DNA from: Primulina eburnea
Taxonomy: Eukaryota > Streptophyta > Magnoliopsida > Lamiales > Gesneriaceae
Direction of reading: 5' to 3'
Length of the DNA: 64,000 nt
NCBI RefSeq assembly: GCF_022965805.1
Contig: NC_133117.1
Coordinates: 9,944,183-10,008,182, forward strand
The position numbers were made by a program, and so were the translations under genes. Positions 41,366 to 52,192 of this stretch are shown piece after piece. Position 1 is the stretch's first letter. Every line of letters begins with the position of its first letter. The notes below the pieces were generated by a model. That model saw nothing but the letters and a program-made list of their open reading frames with translations. It was not told the origin of the DNA and searched no databases.

Positions 41366-43103
41366 CTTGAAGTACCTTCAAAAGTTGTCTTGTCAACCGT
41401 TTCGACTCAAATAACTTGAAAAACATCTCTCAGACTTGTATCATGTGGGGACCCGGACGCTAATCATCTTCTTAATCATCTTTGGGATTTAATTATCAAT
41501 TCAGATAAACAGGATCTAAAAATTTTTCTTTTTAAAATGTGGTGCGGAAGGTAATGGAATCAATCTATTATACATTCAGTATAATAATACAAATCTTGTA
41601 TAACATTTATTCAAACTAGTCTAAGGTTCAACTACTAATTTCAAGTATTAAACCAGGTCTACAATAAGTCCGGAATCACCACTCTAAACTCGTCTTCTCT
41701 CATCATCTTCTGACCCCGATCTTGTCCCACGTGTTGTCATGCACACATACAAAACAAGACAACAGCCGGATACTCCGGTGAGAATAAATCCCAGTATAAA
41801 ATATGGTAGATATGCATGTACACAATATAAATCATAAAGCATACTATCATGCATAAAATCCATAACAATAGATTTCATAGTCTATGAAAACAAATCAAAA
41901 TAAGCATGCATTAACAATGGGTTCCATAGTCTATGAAACCGATCTATCTAAACATGCAACTCAAATCAATTCATATCTGAATTCGACTCGACTCTAACTC
42001 TAGGGATCCCGGTGTGAATAAGACGTCAATGACTGTCACCTACCCTCCCAATCGGGGTGACTGTATGTCTTATTCCTAGACTTCGGTCATATCTGTATCG
42101 AATGTCTACAATCGGATTGAATCTGGTCCTAAGCGTCGATACCACCGAACGTCTAGTTTGGCTGGTCTGCCAAAGACTCTCCTATCTCAAATGCTTGAAT
42201 ATAGATCTATAAACAAAGCATCATCTTAACAAGAGAATTGAATATAATTCTATAAACAATTCCAAATCATATCAAAAGATAAACAACAATTCTAGTATGT
42301 GATTTTGTTGAGAAACTCAAATTGAATCTCATTTGAGTTATGTCTTCCCAAAACAAAACATGAATTATACATTTGTCTTCGTGGTCTGATGAAATCGAAG
42401 TCTCGAAGTCAAATCTATCCATATCAATCTGATAATGACAATTCACATAAATACCATTTCAGTATATAACTCAATTCAAGACCTGTTCTGATCAATACTC
42501 AAATCAGTAAATAATCTGATCCATATCTGAATAAGGTACAATCTTATTCATGTCAATGATATCACGATACAATCTAAATCATTATTGAATCTGATCAATC
42601 TCAATCAATACTGAATCTGATCAATATCAATCTACTGATGTTTCGACAGCATAACAATACAGTCTTGATATCCCGTCAATCTCAACATCACAGATATAGT
42701 ACCAGAACTCATAATCAGTATCAGTACAATTCATAATCTCAATATCGGTACACTTAAATCAGTAATAACTCAACTCTGATATGAAATCTCAATCAATTCA
42801 TCTATGAAAATCATAACAATTGTATACCCAGTCTATTCTTTAATCTGACTTCAATTATACAATTTCTACTGTAGCAGAAACACTATATCTGAATCATATT
42901 CAATTCTGACAATATCATAATTTCAAATCATGTCTAAACGTAACAAAACTTACGTCTAGTTGAAGCCTGCGTCGATAGGAACACAATACTACAATCGGAT
43001 TCAAAACAGACGGGCGGATTTCACGTAATTCGTGATTATTCGTACGGAACTTGGAGCTTCCCTCGGCTGTTTCTTTCTTTCATTCTGATGAATTTCGCAT
43101 GCT

Positions 43104-43174
<71 letters not shown>
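43104..43174. repeat. (TA)n microsatellite at the LTR core promoter
   Basis: About 70 bp of TA repeats with one interruption. In minus orientation it lies directly downstream of the U3 palindrome array and ends TATATATAAGCATGCG, the place where the TATA box is expected. The partner LTR has a TA run at the same point (49,241-49,330). Confidence 0.85.
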
Positions 43175-43179
<5 letters not shown>

Positions 43180-43204
43180 CATCACGTGCATGCAAGGCAA
43201 GTGG

Positions 43205-43490
43205 CATCGTGCATGTTCTGCACGTTGCGCACATATGCGCGAACAAGGTCGCGCATGTGCGCCGGTAGCTCGCACCAGTATTTTGTCTACTCGTGCATAT
43301 GCGCAATTTACGTCGCGCATATGCGCCAATCATTCTGCCCAACCCGCGCATGTGCTCCATTTATGTCGCGCATATACGCCGATCATTCTGGACGGGTCGC
43401 GCATATGCGCGCCTTATCTCGCGCATGTGCGCCGATGCTTCTGTAATTTTCGCGCATGTGTGCCGATACATGTCGCGCATGTGCGCCAAT
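43205..43490 (-). repeat. Array of CGCGCATATGCGC-type palindromes in LTR U3
   Basis: GCGCATATGCGC, GCGCATGTGCGCC and close variants occur about twelve times in 285 bp, alternating spacings of roughly 20-30 bp, with linkers such as CAATCATTCTG. The array is upstream of the core promoter in element direction. The partner LTR is truncated before this array. Confidence 0.8.
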
Positions 43491-43626
43491 CCTATTCTTC
43501 ACACATAATGTGATTTCTTCTTTCGGCTCTCCCGATCTGATCCGTTTCGTTTATAATCATCTCGATTAATGAATAAATCATTTCAGATTAATCTCAGATT
43601 CCAATAATAAAATCTCGGGCCTTACA

Positions 43627-43641
43627 TTTCTCCACCTCTTA
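43627..43641 (-). promoter_or_regulatory. Polypurine tract of the gypsy element
   Basis: The minus strand reads AAGAGGTGGAGAAA immediately before the LTR start TGTAAGG. A little upstream it encodes FEDEL-like sequence (TTCGAGGACGAACTC), often seen just before this tract in plant gypsy elements. Confidence 0.65.
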
Positions 43642-45797
43642 GATCTGAGTTCGTCCTCGAACTCGCAAGAAATCAATTCAGATATCTCAGACAAAATGTA
43701 TACAAGAGTTTAAATCATAAACTCATTTCAATGAATCTATTCTGAAATCTCAATCTTATATCAGATTCTATCTCTCAAATGATTTCTTTGAGATTCTGAA
43801 AATCTTACTGTGTTTTCAACAAGAGAATAATCTTCGTTCTGAAATATTCTTCTTTTGCGGATCTCTGATTCCAATCTGGAATAAGAATTCAAGAAGTATA
43901 ATATCATAATACCATCTCAAAATAGTTCTGACAAAATCAATCTCGTAATACTGGCTATACAACATCCGTATATGCCCATCCACAGCTCATAGCGAGTCAA
44001 CATCATCAGTTGTTATCAAATCTGTTTATCCCAGTTAAGGATATATTAAATCTTCAACTTCAAATACCAATCGTCACCATCCGACGTCGGCATATTAAGT
44101 CTATCTGGTCTGAGCTATCTTCATTCTCTTCTGAATTAGCTACATGTTCTTTGTCATATTTCTGATCGTATCAGATCTTATCTCAGATATCTCCGAGATA
44201 TTATTCTTATACCAAAGAAATCTGCAGTTCTTACTGTACAATGTCTCGTTTGTAACTATCTCATTACTCACCTGATGACTATCATTGTACCGTAATTCAT
44301 AAAGTGACAATATGTCATATCAACTAGTGCTAGCATCTAGCACTATAGCCCACATATATCTTCCAATATCTGGATAGTACACTCTGTCTACCTGTCTGTC
44401 TGGGGATAATATATGAATGAGCTCATGGTATATTCTGCCATAAGTACAAACTCAATCAAGGTTCACAATCTGATATAATTTATTTCAACATTCTGGTCAA
44501 TCTGACCATTTTTTGACATCGATCTTTGTCATCTGGTCATGTTTGTACGTCATCTTGTACAAACTAATAGATATAGATTGAACAATCTGTCAATCACAAT
44601 CATATCACATCACAATCTAGAAAGTATTGCAGTGGTCTTATTACAAAATTCATCGAATTATACTCTCCATGTCTAGTCAGAATTATACAAATTCTGTAAT
44701 AAATCTTCTAATCTCTATCTTTCTATCTTCATTTATTGGCAATTCAGATATTTCAGTACCAATTCTGCCAATATTTCAGCATAAATTCTGCCATAACTGA
44801 TTTAATCTGTCTATATCAAAACTGTCAGTCCGAATATTATACATTCTCAGTCACCACAAAGAAAACTGAATTCACTACTGTGAGTTTATGACACTATCTG
44901 TCATTTCAAATTCGAACCATTTGATATAAACAAATCAATTAATAATATAAATTAAAGAAAAATACCTACCTGGTATCCGGTTCTGACTATCGATATCAAA
45001 TTATGTTGTACAATTCTGAAACATTTGGCATCACCGATAATCATTCTCATACAGTAAAAATCACATATCTGTTACTCTGTTCGATTCTCTGCTCTGATTA
45101 TCGAAATCTAGTTCTGAACATTCTGATCACATTTCTGAACTGCTTTAATTCTCGAAATCAACTCTGATTCGTATTGAACTGTATATAATCTCAACGGTTC
45201 ACAATGATCTGTATAAAATACAGCTGTAGAAATATAACAATACTCAGGCAGACACAAACAACAATCGTATATGATAATCTGTCAATTCAGACCAAAAATA
45301 AATTTCTGACATTTCTGAAATTTCTGATCTTTCTGATCTCGGTGTCATTCTCATTCACTGATCATGATCTCAACTGTGTCAAAATCAATCGGTATACTAA
45401 CTTCAGATATCGAATATTCTGAATACAATCTATTTTCAAGCAGGATTCTTATCTGAATAATTTCTGTATACAATAATCACAGTTATCAGAATATTCAATA
45501 AAATCTTCAAATATTCAATTCAATCAATCAAATGCTGCAAATATATCAAAATATATACAACGAGCATAAAACTCATCAGAATATCTCTGAACATACTGAA
45601 ACATGCCAAAGAGAAACACTAAATCAGATGTAACTCCTGGTCGGTCCTCTTCTACTGATCTTTTAATTCTTTCAATTCATTCTGTATCATTCTGTACATT
45701 CAATATCATTCTGTACTGAATTCTAAACCAACAAATAGCACTTGATCTCAATTCAATTCTGAAATCTAACTTTCTGATATAAAGCAAATATGAAATC
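43642..45797 (-). other. Internal region of the gypsy element without recognisable pol
   Basis: About 2.1 kb rich in TCTGA, AATCTG and similar short motifs. No reverse transcriptase, RNase H or integrase motif could be found in any frame. It may be decayed pol or replaced filler. Confidence 0.5.
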
Positions 45798-46067
45798 TTA
45801 TCTAGGCAACATCAGCCAATTCGTATATTTGCCAATGCTAGGCTCGATTTCAGTAAGACTACTGAATACATAAGGATACCGTCTGTTCCTTTCTGTATCA
45901 ATCGAGTCCTTAGACAACACAGATATCAAAGGAATTCTGAATCTAGAATTCTTACCGTAGAATCTCTCCTCATCAGCCATATCTGGTCTGAATCTTACAT
46001 TCTTCTGAAGGGAATCTATAATAGTTCTGTACTTGTTTAGCATATTAATATCAATAATGCAATCCAA
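45798..46067 (-). pseudogene. Protease-RT linker remnant of the gypsy element
   Basis: The minus strand reads DCIIDINMLNKYRTIIDSLQ, VRFRPDMADEERFYG and RIPLISVLS. This resembles the end of the gypsy protease (DCIIGMDML type) and start of the RT linker. It is cut off after about 89 codons, so pol is represented only by this scrap. Confidence 0.6.
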
Positions 46068-46320
46068 TCAGAAACACAAGTACATCAAATCTAAGTCGAT
46101 CTCATTCTCATCTTACTGTAGTATACAATATTTCGCAGAAATCTCTAATATCAACATTTCCTCCTCAAAAGTAAGGAAATCAATACTACAGTACAAACAG
46201 ACCCAACAGATACAACATATCTCCATGCAATTCAGTCAAGGATAATCGTAGGGAATGCATTAGTATATATCAATACATATGCAATCTAATCATAAAAGAA
46301 CAATACCTGCCACTATATCA

Positions 46321-47242
46321 TCAAGTGCCTCTTGGGTCTGTTCCTCGGTCGCTACCACCAGATGGTCCTGATCCCTGACATCTTCGGGAATCTCTCTGTG
46401 GACAAACTCTAGCAAAGTGTCCCGACTGTCTACAGATATTGCATCTACCAAGTACTACTTGGCAGTGCTCTGTGGGATGTCTTCCTCCACAATTTCTGCA
46501 ATATACTCCAGTATAACTCGGGCTGGGAATACTGGAGCTAGATGAACCACTCGGTTCACTTTCTAATTTTTCAAACTGTTTCTTCTGAATTTTCATCTGT
46601 TCTGTCCTTTCACCGCTGCTACCGCCAATCTCAACTCTGGAAGGCAGTTGTTGTGAATTCGGTGCTGGAAGATCATATGATGTTCTCTTTCGTCCCATCA
46701 GGACTGCTTCTGCTCTTTTGGCTCTGTTCAAAGTATCAGCAAAATTAATTGGTCGTTTCACATTCACCAATGTACGTATCTTCGGATTCAATCCCTGAAT
46801 GAACTGACTAGATATAGCTTCATCATTCCTAGCCATATGAGGGACAAAACGTAGTAACGTAAAGAACTGAGCCAAATACTCATCAATACTCAAGTGACCC
46901 TGTCTCAAATCTGAAAACTCTGCACTTTTATCTTGTCTGTATGATAAGGAGAAAAATCTTTGATAGAATTCAACCTTAAAAATTTTCCACATAATTCGTG
47001 AACTACGTTGTTCCAAAGCTTCTTTGGTTATTCGCTACCTAATTCTTTGAAATTTCTTGTAGCTGGTTTTCAGTAAGTGTAATTCTACAATCATCTGTGA
47101 AACCAAGAAATTCAAATAGCATTTCTATGTCTTCTAACCAATTCTCACAGTCGACTGGCGTCTCAGTACCCTTCAGAATCGGCGGTTGAAATGACTGAAA
47201 CTTCTTCAATTCTGTTTCTATCAAAATTTCTGACACACCCAT
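46321..47242 (-). pseudogene. Gypsy Gag with one break
   Basis: From the ATG at 47,242 the minus strand encodes ILKGTETPVDCENWLEDIEM, the usual Gag start. It breaks at about 47,040 and reopens in another frame from about 47,016 as EQRSSRIMWKIFKVEFYQRF and SDLRQGHLSIDEYLAQF. Two zinc knuckles follow: CRNCGGRHPTEHC and CNICRQSGHFARVC. It ends at 46,321. The break makes it unlikely to give a full product. Gag being the best-kept part suggests a non-autonomous element mobilised by a partner, but simple decay is also possible. Confidence 0.75.
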
Positions 47243-47572
47243 CTAGCTAGTCGAAGTACTGCCTCTTTCTGGAATTCTTCGAGGCGGTATATCTGCTTAT
47301 CAAACAGATTAGTACACAATCTATACAATCTGTCTCAGCCCTCCTCTGATCATATACCTCTGATCCAGAATCGGTTATGATTCAGTCTTGATCAATACAT
47401 GCTGTAATCAACTCAGATAGCAATACAACATGTAATAAGGAAAGCATAACTCATGCTAGCACACATAATATAAATCAACATTATAATAAATCTCATGCTA
47501 GCAATTACATGCAAGGAAAGAAACTTAGTCTACCCCGCTCATTCTCTTCTATCTCAGTCTAAAGGATCTATC

Positions 47573-47584
47573 GCTCTGATACCA
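47573..47584 (-). promoter_or_regulatory. Primer binding site (initiator tRNA-Met)
   Basis: The minus strand reads TGGTATCAGAGC, five bases from the LTR end at 47,590 and about 330 bp upstream of the Gag start. Confidence 0.85.
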
Positions 47585-47589
47585 CCTGT

Positions 47590-49240
47590 TGTGGGGATCC
47601 GGACGCTAATCATCTTCTTAATCATCTTTGAGATTTAATTATCAATTCAGATAAACAGGATCTAAAAATTTTTCTTTTTAAAATGTGGTGCGGAAGGTAA
47701 TGAAATCAATCTATTATACATTCAATATAATAATACAAATCTTATATAACATTTATTCAAACTAGTCTAAGGTTCAACTACTAATTTCAAGTATTAAACC
47801 AGGCCTACAATAAGTCCGGAATCACCACTCTAAACTCGTCTTCTCTCATCATCTTCTGACCCCGATCTTGTCCCACCTGTTGTCATGCACACATACAAAA
47901 CAAGACAACAGCCGGATACTCCGGTGAGAATAAATCCAGTATAAAACATGGTAGATATGCATGTACACAATATAAATCATAAAGCATACTATCATGCATA
48001 AAATCCATAACAATAGATTTCATAGTCTATGAAAACAAATCAAAATAAGCATGCATTAACAATGGATTCCAAAGTATATGAAACCGATCTATCTAAACAT
48101 GCAACTCAAATCAATTCATATCTGAATTCGACTCGACTCTAACTCTAGGGATCCCGGTGTGAATAAGACGTCAATGGCTGTCACCTACCCTCCCAATCGG
48201 GGTGACTGTACGTTTTACTCCTAGACTTCGGTCATATCTGTATCGAATGTCTACAATCGGATTGAATCTGATCCGAAGCGTCGATACCACCGAACGTCTA
48301 GTTTGGCTGGTCTGCCAAAGACTCTCCTATCTCAAATGCTTGAATATAGATTTATAAACAAAGCATTATCTTAACAAGAGAATTGAATATAATTCTATAA
48401 ACAATTCCAAATCATATCAAAAGATAAACAACAATTCTAGTATGTGATTTTGTTGGAAAACTCAAATTGAATCTCATTTGAGTTGTGTCTTCCCAAAACA
48501 AAACATGAATTATATCTTTGTCTTCGCGGTCTGACGAAGTCGAAGTCTCGAAGTCAAATCTGTCCATATCAATCTGATAATGACAATTCACATAAATATC
48601 ATATCAGTATATAACTCAATTCAAGACCTGTTCTGATCAATACTCAAATCAGTATATAATCATGATCCATATCTGAACAAGGTACAATCTTATTCATATC
48701 AATGATATCACGATACAATCTAAATCATTATTGAATCTGATCAATCTCAATCAATACTGAATCTGATCAATATCAATCTACTGATGTTTCGACAACATAA
48801 CAATACAGTCTTGATATCCCGTCAATCTCAACATCACAGATATAGTACCAGGAACTCATAATCAGTATCAGTACAATTCATAATCTCAATATCGGTACAC
48901 TTAAATCAGTAATAACTCAACTCTGATATCAAATCTCAATCAATTCAACTCTGAAAAGCATTATAACCAGTCTATTCTTTAATCTGACTTCAATTATACA
49001 ATGTCTACTGTAGCAGAAACACTATATCTGATTCATATTCAATTCTGACAATATCATAATTTCAAATCATGTCTAAACGTAAAAAAACTTACGCCTAGTT
49101 GAAGCCTGCGTCGATAGGAACTCAGTACTATAATCGGATTCAAAACAGACGGGCGGATTTCACGTAACTCGCGATTATTCGTACGGAACTTGGAGCTTCC
49201 CTCAGCTGTTTATTTCTTTCATTCTGATGAATTTCGCATG

Positions 49241-49320
<80 letters not shown>

Positions 49321-49372
49321 CATATATATACATCCATCTTGTGCATGCAAGGCAAGTGGCATCGTGCATGTT
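47590..49372 (-). repeat. 5' LTR of the minus-strand gypsy element, truncated
   Basis: Nearly identical to 41,444 onward, starting TGTGGGGATCCGG. The match stops at about 49,372 (CATCGTGCATGTTCT), so the outer 400 bp or so, with the palindrome array and TGTAAGG terminus, is missing. New sequence belonging to a copia element follows. Confidence 0.85.
49241..49330. repeat. (TA)n microsatellite in the second LTR
   Basis: About 40 TA repeats followed by ATTATATATACATATA, in the same LTR position as 43,104-43,174 but longer. Confidence 0.85.
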
Positions 49373-50018
49373 CTTTAAACATGGTGAGTTTTTTAAATAA
49401 AATTAATGATGAGACCTTTCAAAATTAAAAACCCATATTTTGAATAAGATTCAAAATTAATATCAAGCCTAAAAAGGGGAATTATAAAGTTGTTTATAAT
49501 TTTCATGTCTTCCATCGACAATGGGTGCATGATGAACGCTACCCGTGTTCGAGGCTTAGCTCATATTATTGGGGGGCACTGGACACCGGAAAGTGTTGAC
49601 ATCCATTGACATGGTGATGTGAACTACGTGGAACTCTCATGATTTTGGCTCATATTATTGAGAGAACTCATGGAGATCGTCCATTAATGTTCAACATCGA
49701 TGGGTAAGGCTTGACACGTAAAGATGAACGACGTCATATTATTGGGTTCTAATCAAACTGTGAGACAAAAGTTTACGTAGAGGTTGCATTGTGATGCAAT
49801 TGCAAACTACCTTTTAGGAATTATGATTGACTGATATTATTCGAGATCATAATTCGCTAATTGCATCTTGCATACCTACTGAGGAAAGTAGTGAAAAATG
49901 TCAAAACTATGGGAGCGAAAATTTATAAAGTAAAAGTCCATACTTTATATCTTACTAAATATTTTAAAATAGTTATTAACATTTATCTGTTTTACTTTTC
50001 AGTACAATTTTTGACAAT
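49373..50018 (+). other. Leader region before the copia Gag
   Basis: No gene is seen. CTCATATTATTG recurs at about 49,560 and 49,650. TTTTACTTTTCAG just before the Gag start resembles an intron acceptor. A 5' LTR and PBS of the copia element are not visible, so its left end is lost. Confidence 0.4.
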
Positions 50019-50995
50019 GTCTTCAATTCGCAATCCGCTATCTGCAATACTCGAAAAACACATATTAACCAGACCTAATTACCTCACTATGGCTAAGAAA
50101 CCTGAAGATCGTCTTGAATTCGGAAAGGATAGCATATACACTGACTGAGTCGCCCCCTGTTGAGGCTCTGACTAGATGCACTCCTGAGGGATTGCAGACT
50201 TACAAGGATTGGTGTGACCATGACTTGAAAGCCAAGTGTTATATGCAGGCTTCTATGAATGATGAGCTGCAGAGGCTTTTTGAGGATGCGAAGAGTGCTG
50301 CTGACATTCATTTGCATATAAAGGATCTCTTTGGTGAGCAAACACGACCTCTTAGGCATGCTACCGTCAAGGAGCTAATCACTTTACGCATGCGAGATGG
50401 GGCTTTGGTCCATGAGCATTGCCTAAAGATGATTGGGCTTGTGGACAAGCTCGTTGGCATGGATCTGATGTTGCCTTTGGAGTTGACCACCGACGTGTTG
50501 CTCTTGTCATTGCCTAGCTCATTTGATCCTTTTGTGGTGAATTTCAACATGAACAAGCTGGATCCTACCCTTGAGGAGTTGGTGAATATGCTTGAGAATT
50601 TTGAATCTACTATCACGAAAGAGAAGTCGGTTCTTTATGTGGGTTCATCATCTGGTACGAAGATTGATCCACGTGGGAAGGGAAAAAAGAGTTCTTTCCA
50701 ACGTCCCAAGAAGAATGTGCCCTAGAATAGGCAAGCTCTGAGTCCCGCTGTGGCAGCCACACCAGTTAAGGCTGACAAGACTACTGATGTATGTCATCAT
50801 TGCAAGAAGCCTGGACATTGGAGGCGTAACTGTAGGGAGTATCTTGCCCAGAAGAGTTCTGGAAACGGTATGTTCTTTATTGAAGTAAACATTTCAATTA
50901 ACTCTACTTCTTGGGTATTGGATACCGGCTGTGGCGCACATCTCTGTAATGATTTGCAGGTGATGGGAAGAAGTAGAAAACTTAGGGAAGGTTAG
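50019..50995 (+). pseudogene. Ty1/copia Gag, broken
   Basis: MSSIRNPLSAILEKHILTRP starts at 50,019 and is shifted near 50,115. The second frame has LTESPPVEALTRCTPEGLQ, MNDELQRLFEDAKSAADI and LPSSFDPFVVNFNMNKLDPT. A stop at 50,723-50,725 precedes the zinc knuckle CHHCKKPGHWRRNC (about 50,790-50,832) and the protease start SWVLDTGCGAHLCNDL, whose catalytic Asp is kept. The order is normal for copia Gag and protease, but three frame changes or stops prevent expression as one polyprotein. Confidence 0.8.
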
Positions 50996-51289
50996 ACCTT
51001 CTTGAGGATTTACAATGGAGCAAGAGTTGCTGCCAAGGCCATATGAGATGTTTACTTGCTTTTGAACAATGATTTAAGTTAATTTAAGAGAAGTTTTGTT
51101 TGTACCAGATTTGGTGAAAAATATTGTTTCCATTTCTATGCTTGATAAAAATGGATTTTCTTGTTTATTTAGCAAAGGTGTTTGCAACATTTACAAGAAT
51201 GAATATTTAATTGGTACTGGAGAATTTGAAAACGATCTCTAGACCTTAAATTGAAAGATATTCCACTAAACAATGTCCAAGCTATAACA

Positions 51290-51975
51290 ACAACAAAAAA
51301 GCGAAAACAAAATACTCTAAATTCGGCACAATTGTGGCATGCTCGATTAGGACATATTTCCCTAAGAATGATGAACAAGCTAGTGTGAGTGGACATATTT
51401 GATATGTCTGATATTAATGCTCTCACAACTTGTGAATCCTGTCTAAAAGGAAAGATGACCAAAATTCCCTTTAAGGGCCATGTGGAGCGAGCCAAAGTGT
51501 TATTGGATTTGATCCATACTTATGTGTGCGGTCCGCTTAGCATCACCACTAAGTATGGACATACCTACTTCATCACCTTTACCGATGACTTTCGAGGTAT
51601 GGGTATGTTTATTTGATGAAATACAAGTCTGAAGCCTTTGAAAGGTTCAAAGAATTCAGAAGTGAAGTAGAGAAACAGTTGGGATGAAGCATCAAGACAC
51701 TTCGATCGGATAGAGGTGGTGAGTACTTGAGTGCCGAGTTCCAAGAGTATCTTAGGGAGAATGGGATTCTCTTGCAGTAGACTCCGCCTGCTACACCACA
51801 GTTGAATGGTGTTTTGGAGCATCGTAACCGAACATTGATGGACATGGTTTGGTCTATGATGGGGTTCACGGAGTTGCCGCCATCTTTTTGGGGATATGCG
51901 CTTGAGACAGCGGCACTGTTGTTGAACAATGGCCATTCAAAGACAGTTGATAAGACACCATAAGAGATATGAATG
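51290..51975 (+). pseudogene. Ty1/copia integrase, broken
   Basis: LWHARLGHISLRMMNKLV and the CESCLKGKMTKIPF segment give the HHCC zinc domain (about 51,325-51,470). LIHTYVCGPLSITTKYGHTY and TFTDDF cover the catalytic core start, followed in other frames by KTLRSDRGGEYLS and PPATPQLNG-type sequence. Several in-frame stops are visible (for example at 51,386 and 51,614). Confidence 0.75.
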
Positions 51976-52192
51976 GATAACCCTCCCAAGTATTCTTATC
52001 TTAGAATATGGGGGTGCCCTGCTTATGTGAAGTAGGTAGCAGGATATAAATTGATATTCGATCCATTTTATGTTACTTTGTGGGATATCTAAGGAATTCT
52101 GTTGGATATTATTTCTATCATCCCCAAGAAACAAAGGTGTTTGTTTCTAGGAATGCAACCTTTTTGGAAAATTTTTTTTATTTGATAGAAAA

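Larger units (their letters stand above)
28681..41443. repeat. Triplicated segment, copy 3 (carries the pararetrovirus insert)
   Basis: Collinear with the first part of copy 2 but interrupted by the insert at 28,999-37,150, a hAT-type MITE at 38,324, and extra sequence at 40,136-41,370. It ends at 41,443, where a gypsy LTR is inserted; the equivalent point of copy 1 is about 13,940. The rest of the copy is not seen. Confidence 0.8.
41444..43626 (-). repeat. 3' LTR of a minus-strand gypsy element
   Basis: 2,183 bp with ends TGTGGGG and CCTTACA on the plus strand, so TGTAAGG...CCCCACA in element direction. It matches 47,590-49,372 closely. A purine-rich tract (AAGAGGTGGAGAAA on the minus strand) adjoins its inner end at 43,627. 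It is inserted in copy 3 of the triplicated segment after CTTGTATCA. Confidence 0.85.

Noticed and set aside
43036..43513. Open frames with runs of Tyr-Ile and further coding on both strands
   Set aside because: They are translations of the TA microsatellite and the GC-rich palindrome array inside an LTR; the same holds for 49,140-49,382.
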